A stretch of DNA of 35,684 nucleotides from Desulfobulbaceae bacterium (GCA_008933635.1 WBUQ01000034.1:1-35684); one strand, 5' to 3'; counted from the first letter of the stretch, positions 26,171 to 34,811 are shown. Numbers and translations are program-made. The notes: generated by a model not told the origin, from the letters alone.

Positions 26171-27373
26171 CTATCGGGCCATGTTGGTGGTTTCGCGGGG
26201 GTGGCTTGCGATGTAGGCCGAACGCCGTGCGCGGAAGTCGCCGAGATGGCGTTCGATGGTCGCGCCGGTCAGTTCAACGCCGAAGTCGTCTCCTTCCTCC
26301 TGCCGGCCGGTGGCGAAGAGGTGCCCGAGGATCAGCTCGCCGACCTCGCTGCGATAGTGGGAATGCTCCCAGTAATACCGCATGTTTTCGCGTCCCGTCG
26401 TCTGGGGGATGTCCTCGCCGGTGATCCGGTTGAAGCCGGAAAAGTCGACGAGGCGGATATCGCAGCCCTGGCTCCTGCGGGCATCGGCCACTGCCGTCAG
26501 CGACCGTTTCCAGTCGTCGAGGGCGTCCCATTTCCCCGCCCAGTAGGACAGCTCGGCCAGGGCGTGGACCGGCTGGAGGTACAGCCGGAATGCGGTGCCT
26601 TCCCGGCAGTACTCGTCCGTCACCTTGTCCAGCAGCCCGAGGGTCGCCTCGACATCCGGCGGGTCGGCCAGCGGCTTGTTTTTCTGCATCACCTTGCCAA
26701 ACGCTGCGGCCGTCCCGCCATTCTCGCGCATGACGTACTCCATGCACTGCGAGGAACGCTGGCCGTAGGTGGCCAGCAGCGGTCTGCACTCCTGTTCGGC
26801 AGAACCGGAGAGAATCTTCAGGGAATCCCAGAGCATGTCCATGGACGCCGAACGCTTGAGGTTCAGCAGCGTCCGCCGGAAGGGGTAGGACCGGTCCTGC
26901 GCCACCAGCGCCGGGATCAGGTCGGTATTGCCGGTCTCTTCCCTGAACTGATCGCCGTAGTCCAGCCCCCAGACGACGATCTCGGGACGCTGGAAGACGC
27001 TCGTGTGGCGAAGCATCCTGACCGCGTCGCCGAGCGATGCCCCCTGGATGGCGAGATTGAAGACGCGCTTGCCGGCAAACACCGGCACGTCCGCCGGCAG
27101 GCCGATCTCCGTCCGCGAGCTGCCAAGGTAGACCACCTCGGGACGGTAGCGGTACGCCGCATAGGTTTTTCCCCACGGCATGATCTTCTGGTGGGCGGAG
27201 CGCAGCCGCTGAAGATGTTTCGTGTCCCACTGATGGATGAGATACGGGTCGACCAGGTAGTTGAGCGTCACCGTGACGACCAGCACGACGAGGACGGTCA
27301 GGCCGGCTGCCCGGAAATACCTGTTCGGGCCGTCATGGGCGGATGGGGCGGTCATGTGGTCAGAACTGGGCAT
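26171..27373 (-). CDS. AlgJ/DltD-like SGNH-fold protein, partner of an MBOAT O-acetyltransferase
   Basis: A 400-residue protein with one N-terminal membrane anchor (AAGLTVLVVLVVTVTLNYLVDP) and an extracytoplasmic domain. VVYLGSSRTEIGL carries the nucleophile Ser of block I in this fold; NLAIQGASLGD, VVWGLDYGDQF and the C-terminal YYWEHSHYRSEVG (acid plus His) follow. Such proteins accept acetyl groups from, or assist, an AlgI-type MBOAT and modify a secreted polysaccharide. ATG 27373 overlaps the end of the AlgI-like gene by 14 bp; a second ATG at 27355 lies just past that stop and is also possible. The gene is second in a two-gene operon and convergent with the LOG gene. Confidence 0.82.
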   Translation of the reverse strand: MPSSDHMTAPSAHDGPNRYFRAAGLTVLVVLVVTVTLNYLVDPYLIHQWDTKHLQRLRSAHQKIMPWGKTYAAYRYRPEVVYLGSSRTEIGLPADVPVFAGKRVFNLAIQGASLGDAVRMLRHTSVFQRPEIVVWGLDYGDQFREETGNTDLIPALVAQDRSYPFRRTLLNLKRSASMDMLWDSLKILSGSAEQECRPLLATYGQRSSQCMEYVMRENGGTAAAFGKVMQKNKPLADPPDVEATLGLLDKVTDEYCREGTAFRLYLQPVHALAELSYWAGKWDALDDWKRSLTAVADARRSQGCDIRLVDFSGFNRITGEDIPQTTGRENMRYYWEHSHYRSEVGELILGHLFATGRQEEGDDFGVELTGATIERHLGDFRARRSAYIASHPRETTNMAR

Positions 27374-28811
27374 AGATGAAGTCTCTGGCGGTGTCGATGT
27401 TCAGCAGGCAGAGCGCGAAGACCAGGCCGACGGCCAGCCCCCAGCGCAGCCCCGGTGCCCAGCCTGCACGCACAGGTGGAGATGGCGTCAGACCTTTTTC
27501 CGTCTTCTGGTCGGCGGCAAGAAAGATCTCGTTGGTGTTGGGCATCCAGAAGGCGATGACGGCGCCGGCGAAGAGGAGGCACCAGCCCTGCCATTCAAGC
27601 GAAGTGACCGGGGAAACGCCATTCTGGCCGGCCATCCCGGCCAGGACCGCCATCGCGGAGTCCAGGTCCGGCGCCCTGAAAAAAACCCAGGCGACCATGA
27701 CGGCCAGAAACGTCAGGACCCGGCCTGCCGCAAGCGATGCCGTCGAGGGCTGGGTGCTGCGGGTTTTTCTGAGAGACCTCCAGCCATGCTGGATGCAGAG
27801 GTAGAGGCCGTGCAGTCCACCCCAGACGACGAAGGTCCAGCTGGCCCCATGCCACAGGCCGCCCAGCAGCATCGTCAGCATCAGGTTGCGGTACCGCGCC
27901 AGCTGCCCCTTGCGGTTGCCGCCAAGGGATACGTAGAGGTAGTTTCTGAGAAACTGCGACAGGGAGATATGCCATCTCTGCCAGAAGTCGCTGACGTTGA
28001 CGGCTTTGTAGGGGGAGTTGAAGTTGATGGGTATCATGAAGCCCAGCAGGCGGGAGACGCCGATCGCCATATCCGAGTAGCCGGAGAAATCGAAATACAG
28101 CCGCAGGGTGTAGGCCAGCATGCCCAGCCAGGCCTGCAGGAGTTTCGGATTGTCCGGCGCCAGCAGGGGCCAGGTCGTGGCCCCGAGGGGATCGGCGATC
28201 AGCAGCTTTTTCCCCAGGCCGAATATGAAGATGGACAGTCCCAGGGCAGCGTTTCCGGCGGTGAGGCGGAATCCCCTGCTGTCGGCGAACTGCGGCAGCA
28301 GTTCCTGATGCCGCAGGATCGGTCCGGCAACGATATAGGGGAAGTAGGAGGCGAAGAGGCAGAAATGGGAGAAGCGTATGGTCTCGATCCTGCCGTGACA
28401 GGCGTCGACCAGCACCGCAATCTGGGTGAAGGTGAAAAATGAGATGCCGATGGGGAGCAGAATGTCGACCAGGGGGAAGGTGCTGCCGGTGGCGTCGTTG
28501 AGCGAGACGATGAAAAAGTTCGCGTACTTGAAAAAACCGAGCAGGAGAAGATTGAAGGTTATCGCGACCGCCAGCCGCCATGACCGCGGGAACCGGCTGC
28601 TGGCGAGTATCCAGCGGCACGCCAGATAATTGACGAAAATGGACGAGAGCAGGACAGGGAGGTAGCGGTAATCCCAGGAACCGTAGAAGGCAAGCGATGC
28701 CAGGAGAAGCCAGGCCAGGGCCCACTGGGAGCTGCGGCGGGCCAGCAGGAAAAAGCCGGCGCAGACGATGGGCAGGAAGACGAAGATGAAGGGGAGCGAG
28801 TGAAAGACCAT
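27360..28811 (-). CDS. AlgI-like MBOAT membrane O-acyltransferase
   Basis: A 483-residue MBOAT protein of the AlgI/PatA type. The N-terminus FHSLPFIFVFLPIV and AFYGSWDYRYLPVLL are family hallmarks. LRLYFDFSGYSDMAIG, NFNSPYKAVNVSDFWQRWHISLSQFLRNYLY and LGGLWHGASWTFVVWGGLHG contain the conserved membrane-active-site residues, with His of LWHG as the catalytic base. It moves acetyl groups from a cytoplasmic donor to the AlgJ-like partner or directly to polysaccharide outside. The C-terminal helices end in LNIDTARDFIYAQF. No alginate, cellulose or other polymer synthase is encoded nearby, so the acceptor is unknown. This is a different MBOAT branch from the DltB-like one at 19215-20651. Confidence 0.93.
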   Translation of the reverse strand: MVFHSLPFIFVFLPIVCAGFFLLARRSSQWALAWLLLASLAFYGSWDYRYLPVLLSSIFVNYLACRWILASSRFPRSWRLAVAITFNLLLLGFFKYANFFIVSLNDATGSTFPLVDILLPIGISFFTFTQIAVLVDACHGRIETIRFSHFCLFASYFPYIVAGPILRHQELLPQFADSRGFRLTAGNAALGLSIFIFGLGKKLLIADPLGATTWPLLAPDNPKLLQAWLGMLAYTLRLYFDFSGYSDMAIGVSRLLGFMIPINFNSPYKAVNVSDFWQRWHISLSQFLRNYLYVSLGGNRKGQLARYRNLMLTMLLGGLWHGASWTFVVWGGLHGLYLCIQHGWRSLRKTRSTQPSTASLAAGRVLTFLAVMVAWVFFRAPDLDSAMAVLAGMAGQNGVSPVTSLEWQGWCLLFAGAVIAFWMPNTNEIFLAADQKTEKGLTPSPPVRAGWAPGLRWGLAVGLVFALCLLNIDTARDFIYAQF

Positions 28812-29077
28812 ACAGACCCTGTTCTGGATGAAGATGACCGGTACGGTTCCGCGGCGAAGGGCGGCAATCGCTGTCCCCGGGCCTTGAGCATGCAGTGGAA
28901 ATCGAGTGGACCGGCCTTGCTGGTCTCACGCCCGGACGGGAGTGGCGAAACCCGGAACACTCAACGTTGCCCTGCGACGTTACGCTGAGGCATCATCGCG
29001 TTTACGAAAGATCGTCGCGTCTGTAAAGATTTTTCTTGGCATGCGCCGGCTGCCGGAGACCGGGAAGCGTGCCGGCG
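28812..29077. other. Gap between AlgI-like gene and norR
   Basis: No gene is seen. Both neighbours are on the minus strand, so it should contain the norR 3' end and the AlgI promoter. A decayed REP-like stretch lies near 28925-28945. I see no clear terminator. Confidence 0.35.
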
Positions 29078-30649
29078 TCATTGTCCCCTGTCCCTGATGC
29101 CGAGCCGGGTGGCGAGGTTGTGCAGGTTGCTCCGGTTCATGCCGAGGGCACGGGCCGCGGCCGCCCAGTTGCCCCCGTGCTTTGCCAGCGCGGAGCGGAT
29201 CAGCTCTGTCTGGAAGCGCTTGACCTCCTCGCGCAGCGACATCCTCTCCGGGGCGGATCGGGTCGCGACCGTCATTTCCGCGGGTTGGACGTACATCGCC
29301 GAGCCGATATCGCCGGCGAGGTGGCCGGGCTCGATCTGCAGTCCCCCAGGCTGGCCGGCTCCCTGCGATGCCTTCAGGACCGCGCGGGAGATGATGTTCT
29401 CCAGTTCGCGGACATTGCCCGGCCAGCTGTAGCGGGCCAGCAGCTGCAGGGCGGCCGGGCTGATCCGCGCCTCCCCGAGGCCGAGCCTTCTCCTCGTGCG
29501 GTCGAGGAAAAAGCCCGCCAGCAGGGGGATGTCGTCTTTGCGCTCGCGCAGCGGCGGGACGCGGATCGGGTAGACATTGAGCCGGTGGTACAGGTCCGAG
29601 CGGAATCGGCCGGCCCGCACTTCCGCCTCCAGGTCGCGGTTGGTTGCGGCCAGCAGCCGCACGTTGACGTGGCCGGTCTTCTCCGACCCGATGCGCTGGA
29701 TCTCCCCCTCCTGGATGGTCCTCAGGATCTTCGCCTGGACCGGCAGCGACAGCTCGCCGATTTCATCGAGGAAGAGCGTTCCCTCGTCGGCGAGCTCGAA
29801 CTTGCCGGCCCGGTCCTGGGTCGCCCCGGTGAAGGCGCCCTTCGTATGGCCGAACAGCTCGCTTTCGGCGAGGGATTCGGGGAGGGCGGCGCAGTTGAGG
29901 TACAGCATCGCCCGGTCGCGACGCCTCGAATGCCGGTGGATAGCCCTCGCCACCAGTTCCTTGCCCACCCCGGTCTCGCCCAGGATCAGGATGGTGAAGT
30001 CCGACTTCGCGCAGAGCTCGATCTCCCGGCGCAGGTTGCCTGTCGCCGCGCTCTGGCCGACGATTTCCGAACCGCGCTGAGTGGACAGATCCTGCATCAG
30101 GTCGGAGACGATCAGCCCCTGGCGCTCGGCCTTGTCCTCCAGCGCCTTCAGCAGGGTGGCCAGGTGCATCTGCGCCGCGGCAATGGCACTGACGGCCTTC
30201 AGATACTCTCCGGGCAGGTTGTCGAACGCCCCGGCATCGAGCGCGTCGGCGGTCAGCACCCCGATCAGCGAGTCGTTGATATACAGCGGGCAGCCGAGAC
30301 AGGCGTGGATATGGTGCAGGCGGTGAGGGTCCTCGGCCAGCATGCCGTCGAAGGGGTCGGGCAGAGGGCTGTCCCTGGAGAACAGCACAGGTTCATTGGA
30401 ATTGCAGATTATATCGAGCCGCGGATGTTCCTTGCGGAAGTAGGTGCGGCCCATGGCATCCGGCGTCAACCCCCTGGCGGCGATCGGGATCAGTTTATCC
30501 TTCTCGGCCTGCAGCAGCGTCGCGGCGTCGTAAGGGATGGCGCGATGCAGGGCAGCCAGCAGACGTTCGTACCGGTCTTCGGCCCGCATCTCGGCGGTCA
30601 GGTCGAGGGCGATCGCGGCGAGGGTGTTGAGCATGTCCATGGTTGTCAT
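29078..30649 (-). CDS. norR: NorR, nitric-oxide-sensing sigma-54 transcriptional activator
   Basis: A 523-residue enhancer-binding protein in three parts. The N-terminal GAF domain (MDMLNTLAAIALDLTAEM onward) keeps the residues proposed as ligands of the NO-sensing iron in E. coli NorR: Arg in EHPRLD, Asp in LPDPFDG, Cys in HACLG and Asp in LTADALD. The AAA+ domain has Walker A GETGVGKE, the sigma-54 contact loop GAFTGA, and Walker B LFLDEIGE. The C-terminal Fis-type helix-turn-helix is GNWAAAARALGMNRSNLHNLATRLGI. It is divergent from the cupin-ferredoxin-flavodiiron operon and should activate it when NO binds. The start MTTMDML at 30649 matches homologs; an upstream in-frame ATG (30730) would run over the promoter region. 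Confidence 0.95.
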   Translation of the reverse strand: MTTMDMLNTLAAIALDLTAEMRAEDRYERLLAALHRAIPYDAATLLQAEKDKLIPIAARGLTPDAMGRTYFRKEHPRLDIICNSNEPVLFSRDSPLPDPFDGMLAEDPHRLHHIHACLGCPLYINDSLIGVLTADALDAGAFDNLPGEYLKAVSAIAAAQMHLATLLKALEDKAERQGLIVSDLMQDLSTQRGSEIVGQSAATGNLRREIELCAKSDFTILILGETGVGKELVARAIHRHSRRRDRAMLYLNCAALPESLAESELFGHTKGAFTGATQDRAGKFELADEGTLFLDEIGELSLPVQAKILRTIQEGEIQRIGSEKTGHVNVRLLAATNRDLEAEVRAGRFRSDLYHRLNVYPIRVPPLRERKDDIPLLAGFFLDRTRRRLGLGEARISPAALQLLARYSWPGNVRELENIISRAVLKASQGAGQPGGLQIEPGHLAGDIGSAMYVQPAEMTVATRSAPERMSLREEVKRFQTELIRSALAKHGGNWAAAARALGMNRSNLHNLATRLGIRDRGQ

Positions 30650-30653
30650 ATGT

Positions 30654-30698
30654 ACAACAATGTTGTGAGAATGAAAACAGAAATTTGTTGTCAGAATG
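30654..30698 (+). promoter_or_regulatory. Candidate NorR enhancer sites
   Basis: ACAACAATGTTGT (30654-30666) is a palindrome. TGTTGT-x-AGAATG occurs at 30661-30673 and again at 30686-30698, a direct repeat 25 bp apart. These lie 43-87 bp before the -24 element, a normal place for activator sites. They do not match the GT-N7-AC core of E. coli NorR boxes, so assignment rests on repetition and position. Confidence 0.4.
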
Positions 30699-30740
30699 GA
30701 TACGCTGAATTGATGTATCTGAAAATGCATGAAAAAATAT

Positions 30741-30756
30741 TGGCACGCCAGTTGCT
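30741..30756 (+). promoter_or_regulatory. Sigma-54 (-24/-12) promoter of the NO-detoxification operon
   Basis: TGGCACGCCAGTTGCT matches the RpoN consensus TGGCAC-N5-TTGC exactly, with the GG and GC dinucleotides at the required spacing. Transcription should begin near 30767, leaving a leader of about 180 nt before the cupin gene. Confidence 0.88.
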
Positions 30757-30949
30757 ATAGGAGGACTGAGAGGACAGATTCTTCCAGGGGGCAAATCCGG
30801 GGGGGAGGTCATCACCCGGAAGATTCGGCTGCTGTCGTCATGGCTGGCCGAACTCCTGGGATGCTTCGCTGCGGACAAGGCGATCCTCTGGCATCACGGA
30901 AGGCTTCGATACCAGGCCCGGGAGGGCCGCACATCAACAAGGAGGGAGT

Positions 30950-31270
30950 ATGAAAATCCTGAAACTGACAGAGACCAACGAATATACCCCGGGGGCGATG
31001 AAACGCTTTTTCCTGGTGGAGGATTCGGAAAATTTCAAGATCATCAATTTCAATCTCGACGAAGGGGTGACCTTCCCGGTGCATGCCCATGACCTGGACG
31101 GCGACCTTTCCATCCAGGTGCTGGAAGGCGAAGGATGGTTCCTCGGGGAGAATGGCAGCGAGACGCCGGCGGCAACGGGCGACATCCTCATTTCGCAGAT
31201 CCGGGAGCCGCACGGGGTGCGGGCAAAGACCAAGATGCGGATACTGGTGACGATCGCGCCGCCGATCTGA
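30950..31270 (+). CDS. Small cupin-domain protein
   Basis: A 106-residue single cupin barrel. VTFPVHAHDLDGDLSIQVLEGEGWFLGENG is cupin motif 1 with metal-binding His residues in HAH. The second motif, around ATGDILISQIREPHGVRAKTKM, supplies another His. Such proteins bind iron or another metal; no enzyme function can be assigned. GGAGGGAG sits immediately before the ATG. As first gene of the NorR-controlled operon it may protect, deliver or sense iron for the diiron enzyme, or quench a reactive nitrogen by-product; this is inference from position. A ferredoxin follows 66 bp downstream. Confidence 0.88.
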   Translation: MKILKLTETNEYTPGAMKRFFLVEDSENFKIINFNLDEGVTFPVHAHDLDGDLSIQVLEGEGWFLGENGSETPAATGDILISQIREPHGVRAKTKMRILVTIAPPI

Positions 31271-31336
31271 TTTGCAGGGGATGCGGTTGCGCCGGCCCCG
31301 CCGACCGGGGCCAATTTCAGAACAAGGAGATGTGAA

Positions 31337-31528
31337 ATGGCTGAAAAAGTATGTATAGATCAGGATGAATGTATCGGTTGCGAGACCTGCGTGGAGCTCT
31401 GTCCGGCGGTCTTCCGATTCAACGACGAGACGGGGAAGGCCGAGGTGATCGACGGTGTCGACGGCGATGCTGAATGCGTCGATGAGGCGATCGCCTCCTG
31501 TCCGGTGAACTGTATCACCAAGGAGTAG
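31337..31528 (+). CDS. [4Fe-4S] ferredoxin
   Basis: A 63-residue ferredoxin with one [4Fe-4S] cluster. CIGCETCVELCP gives three ligands and CPVNC near the C-terminus gives the fourth. The second cluster motif of bacterial 2x[4Fe-4S] ferredoxins is absent, as in Desulfovibrio ferredoxin I-type proteins. The protein is acidic and soluble. AAGGAG precedes the ATG by 6 nt. It lies between the cupin and the flavodiiron gene, which itself lacks the rubredoxin domain found in NorV, so this ferredoxin is the obvious candidate electron donor for NO reduction. Confidence 0.95.
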   Translation: MAEKVCIDQDECIGCETCVELCPAVFRFNDETGKAEVIDGVDGDAECVDEAIASCPVNCITKE

Positions 31529-31537
31529 CCTGAGGCG

Positions 31538-31568
31538 GGAGCGCGCCGGCCCGGTTCCGGTGCGCTCC
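31538..31568 (+). other. Intra-operon mRNA hairpin between ferredoxin and norV-like genes
   Basis: GGAGCGCGCCGG (31538-31549) pairs with CCGGTGCGCTCC (31557-31568), twelve pairs with one G-U, around a 7-nt loop. No T-run follows, so it is not a standard terminator. It could stabilise the 3' end of the upstream mRNA part, raising cupin and ferredoxin levels relative to the large enzyme. Confidence 0.5.
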
Positions 31569-31650
31569 TGCGCTGTGGGGTCTGCAAAGGAAGAGGGTCG
31601 CTGCAGGAGTGCGGGTCCGGCGGGGGCAGGGGTAAAAATAAGGAGGAAAT

Positions 31651-32841
31651 ATGGCATTCACCGTAAAGAACAATATCAGCTGGGTGGGCAAGATCGACTG
31701 GGAGTTGCGGAAATTTCACGGGGACGAGTATTCGACCCATCGCGGCTCTTCATACAATTCCTACCTGATCCGCGAAGAAAAGGTGGCCCTGATCGATACG
31801 GTCTGGGGGCCGTTTGCCGGGGAATTCGTGGAGAACCTGGCCAGGGAGATCGATCTGCGGCAGATCGACTACGTCATCGCCAACCATGCGGAAAGCGACC
31901 ACAGCGGTGCGCTCCCGCTGCTGTTGCGCGAGATCCCCGATGTCCCGGTGTATTGCACCAAGAACGGCGTGAAATCGCTGCAGGGCCTCTACCACCGGGA
32001 CTGGAATTTTCAGGTGGTGAAAACGGGGGACCGGCTCAGCCTCGGGGACAAGGAACTCATCTTTGTCGAGGCGCCGATGCTGCACTGGCCGGACAGCATG
32101 TTCTCCTATCTCACCGGTGACGAGGTGCTCTTCAGCAACGATGCCTTCGGTCAGCATTATGCCTCGGAATTCATGTTCAACGACCGGGTGGACCAGGCCG
32201 AACTCCTCGCCGAATGCATCAAGTATTACGCCAACATCCTCACCCCCTTCAGCCCGATGGTGCTCCGCAAGATCGGGGAGGTGCTCGACCTGAAGCTGCC
32301 GCTCGACATGATCTGCACCAGCCATGGTATCATCTGGCGGGACAATCCGGCCCAGATCGTCGAGAAATACCTGCAATGGGCCGACAATTACCAGGAGAAT
32401 CAGATCACCCTGCTCTACGACACGATGTGGGAAAGCACCCGGGTCATGGCGGAGCAGATCGCCCAGGGAATCCGTCAGGCCGATGCCCAGGTGACCGTAA
32501 AGCTTTACAATCTCGCCAAGACCGACAAGAACGACGCCATTACCGAAATCTTCAGGTCGAAGGCCATACTGCTCGGTTCCCCGACCGTCAACAACGGGAT
32601 TCTGGTCTCCGTGGCCGCCCTGCTGGAAGAGATGAAGGGCCTGAAGTTCAGGATGAAGAAGGCGGGTGCCTTCGGCAGCTACGGCTGGAGCGGCGAGGCG
32701 GTGAAAAACCTCTCGGACCGGCTTGCCGACTGCGGTTTTGCGGTTGTCGACCAGGGCCTGCGCCTGACCTGGGCGCCGGACGAGGACGGGATGCAGCTGT
32801 GCCGCACGTACGGGGCGGAATTCGCCGAACGGGTGCGGTGA
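31651..32841 (+). CDS. norV: Flavodiiron nitric oxide reductase, NorV-like without rubredoxin domain
   Basis: A 396-residue A-type flavoprotein. The metallo-beta-lactamase-like half carries the diiron ligands HAESDH (His79, Glu81, Asp83, His84), His145 in MLHWPDSM, Asp164 in FSNDAFGQH and His225 in [11 protein letters not shown]. The flavodoxin half begins near residue 255 ([21 protein letters not shown]), with SPTVNN and GSYGWSGEA as FMN-binding loops. The N-terminus ([20 protein letters not shown]) is strikingly like E. coli NorV, but the C-terminal rubredoxin domain is missing. The enzyme reduces NO to nitrous oxide in the anaerobic cytoplasm, and may also reduce oxygen. GGAGGAAAT precedes the ATG. 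The NorR context supports the NO role. Confidence 0.95.
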   Translation: MAFTVKNNISWVGKIDWELRKFHGDEYSTHRGSSYNSYLIREEKVALIDTVWGPFAGEFVENLAREIDLRQIDYVIANHAESDHSGALPLLLREIPDVPVYCTKNGVKSLQGLYHRDWNFQVVKTGDRLSLGDKELIFVEAPMLHWPDSMFSYLTGDEVLFSNDAFGQHYASEFMFNDRVDQAELLAECIKYYANILTPFSPMVLRKIGEVLDLKLPLDMICTSHGIIWRDNPAQIVEKYLQWADNYQENQITLLYDTMWESTRVMAEQIAQGIRQADAQVTVKLYNLAKTDKNDAITEIFRSKAILLGSPTVNNGILVSVAALLEEMKGLKFRMKKAGAFGSYGWSGEAVKNLSDRLADCGFAVVDQGLRLTWAPDEDGMQLCRTYGAEFAERVR

Positions 32842-32882
32842 CCTGTCGCGTCCATGACCCCAGCACAACGGATCGAGATGCC

Positions 32883-34709
32883 ATGAAAAAGAGAAAAGGC
32901 GCGGGTCAGGAGACCGTCGGCCCGCAGGCCGCCGGCGCTGATCCTCAGCCCATCCCTAGGCCCCTGCCGGTGTCGACGGCCCCCAATGCCCTGACCGAAA
33001 GGGTGAAGGAGCTGAACTGCCTGTATGGCATTTCCAACCTGGTGGAGATCCAGGATGTCTCCCTGCCGTGGATCCTGACCCGGGCCGTCGAACTGATCCC
33101 GGCGGCCCTGCAGTATCCCGAGAAGGCCTGTGCCCGGATCAGGCTCGACAACCACGAATACCGCTCCGCCAATTTCAAGCGGACGCGCTGGGGCCGGAAC
33201 ACGAAGATCATGCTTGACGGCCGCCATGTCGGCGACCTCGACGTCTTCTACGTCGAGGCCGTCTGTCCCGACGAAGGCGGCCTGTTTCTCGAGGAGGAGT
33301 CTCAGTTGCTCCGCGCGATCAGCGAGCGTTTGAGCAGGGTCCTGTGGATGAAATTGTCCGAGGAGGCCCTGAAGGAAAGCGAGGAGCGCTACCGCGTGCT
33401 GATGGAACAGGTCACGGACGGCGTCTGCCTCGTGCAGAACCTGATGTTTTGCTATGTCAACCCGGCCTTCTGCAGGATGTTCAGCATCCCCTCCCCCGAG
33501 GCGATGATCAATCAGTCCGTTCGCAACGTGACGGCCGGCGACGGCGAAGACATCATGCGGATGTACCACAGCTGCACCGATACAGGGTGTGAGCAGAAGC
33601 TGGAAAATGTCTTCCGGCTGACCCGTCCGGAAAAAAACGTCTGGATCCAGGCCTCCCACACCCCCATTAGCTTCAAGGGGAAGCCGGCCCTGCTGTCGAC
33701 GTTCAATGACGTCACGGAGATCAAGGAGCAGCAGGTGGTGGCCCAGCATCTGGCCGCCCAGCTCAACGACGAAAACCGCCTGCTCCGCTCTTCGCTGAAG
33801 GACCGCTACCGGTTCGGCGACATTATCGGCCGTTCGCCGCTGATGCAGGAGGTGTTCGAACTCATCCTGAAGGCGGCCGTGAGCGATGCCAGTGTGGCCG
33901 TGTTCGGCGAATCGGGTTCCGGCAAAGAGCTGGTTGCCCAGTCCATCCATGAGCACAGCCCGAGGAAGAACCGGAACTTCGTTGCGGTCAATTGCGGGGC
34001 GGTGCAGGAATCCCTGTTCGAGCGCGAGTTCTTCGGGCACCGCAAGGGGGCGTTTTCCGGGGCCCATGCCGATTCTGCCGGCTATCTCGACCTGGCCGAC
34101 CATGGAACGCTGTTTCTCGACGAGGTCAGCGAACTGACGGTCGGCATGCAGGCAAAACTGCTGCGGGCCATCGAAGGCGGCGGCTTCAGGCCGCTGGGCA
34201 GCACGGAAACGAGGTATCCCGATCTGCGCATCATCTCGGCGTCAAACGTTTCGCTGAGCGAAAAGGTCAGCCGCGGCCAGATGCGCAACGATTTCTTCTA
34301 CCGTCTCCAGGTCATCCAGATCCAGTTGCCGCCTTTGCGCCGGAGAAAGCAGGATATCCCGCTGCTGGTGGATCATTTCATCGACAGCATCTCGCCATCG
34401 GCGGGCAAGATTCCCGGGCATGTCATGGACAGATTGCTGGAATACGACTGGCCGGGCAACGTGCGGGAGCTGAAAAACGTCATCCAGCGCTATCTCACGC
34501 TGGGCAGGCTGGAGTTCCTTGCCCCCGGCACGAATGGCTCTGCGATACCGGCAGAATCCGATCTCCGCCTCGACAGGGCCCTCCGGCAGCTCGAGGAAAG
34601 CCTCATCACCCAGGCGCTGCAGCAGGCAGAGGGCAATCGCACTCGGGCCGCTGCCCTGCTCGGCATATCCCGAAGGGCGCTATTCCGCAAGAAACCATCA
34701 GGCGTGTGA
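32883..34709 (+). CDS. PAS-domain sigma-54-dependent transcriptional activator
   Basis: A 608-residue enhancer-binding protein. After a Pro-rich start comes a sensor region (LNCLYGISNLVEIQDVSLPWIL...QYPEKACARI) seen at the head of many PAS sensor kinases. A PAS domain follows (about 165-290: ERYRVLMEQVTDGVCLVQN to STFNDVTEIKEQQ). The AAA+ core has GESGSGKE, LFLDEVSE and the sigma-54 contact loop GAFSGA, where GAFTGA is usual. The C-terminal Fis-type helix-turn-helix (GNRTRAAALLGISRRALFRK) ends abruptly in KPSGV. ATG 32883 is chosen because the frame upstream lies inside the norV-like gene. It follows norV by 41 bp and precedes two palindromes and a sigma-54 promoter, so it probably controls the downstream small protein and transhydrogenase genes. 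Confidence 0.92.
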   Translation: MKKRKGAGQETVGPQAAGADPQPIPRPLPVSTAPNALTERVKELNCLYGISNLVEIQDVSLPWILTRAVELIPAALQYPEKACARIRLDNHEYRSANFKRTRWGRNTKIMLDGRHVGDLDVFYVEAVCPDEGGLFLEEESQLLRAISERLSRVLWMKLSEEALKESEERYRVLMEQVTDGVCLVQNLMFCYVNPAFCRMFSIPSPEAMINQSVRNVTAGDGEDIMRMYHSCTDTGCEQKLENVFRLTRPEKNVWIQASHTPISFKGKPALLSTFNDVTEIKEQQVVAQHLAAQLNDENRLLRSSLKDRYRFGDIIGRSPLMQEVFELILKAAVSDASVAVFGESGSGKELVAQSIHEHSPRKNRNFVAVNCGAVQESLFEREFFGHRKGAFSGAHADSAGYLDLADHGTLFLDEVSELTVGMQAKLLRAIEGGGFRPLGSTETRYPDLRIISASNVSLSEKVSRGQMRNDFFYRLQVIQIQLPPLRRRKQDIPLLVDHFIDSISPSAGKIPGHVMDRLLEYDWPGNVRELKNVIQRYLTLGRLEFLAPGTNGSAIPAESDLRLDRALRQLEESLITQALQQAEGNRTRAAALLGISRRALFRKKPSGV

Positions 34710-34723
34710 CAACGCCGCCCGTA

Positions 34724-34740
34724 TCGGGCGAAATCGCCCA
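34724..34740. promoter_or_regulatory. Palindromic activator site 1
   Basis: TCGGGCGAAATCGCCCA, a near-perfect palindrome, is repeated in almost the same form 70 bp downstream. It lies just behind the activator gene and about 155 bp before the -24 element, as expected for an upstream enhancer site. Confidence 0.7.
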
Positions 34741-34793
34741 TGCATCCTAATATTCAGATATAACAACGTAAATACCGTTATGCCGATTGGCAT

Positions 34794-34811
34794 TCGGGCG
34801 ATATCGCCCGA
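34794..34811. promoter_or_regulatory. Palindromic activator site 2
   Basis: TCGGGCGATATCGCCCGA is a perfect 18-bp palindrome and matches site 1 in all but the centre and edge. Its centre lies about 83 bp before the -24 element. The pair is the best candidate binding site for the PAS-type activator encoded directly upstream. Confidence 0.75.

Noticed and set aside
29036-30760. 574-codon plus-strand frame
   Set aside because: Antisense to norR, which has full motif support.
32214-34709. 831-residue version of the PAS-type activator
   Set aside because: Its first 223 codons overlap the norV-like gene out of frame; the true start is ATG 32883.
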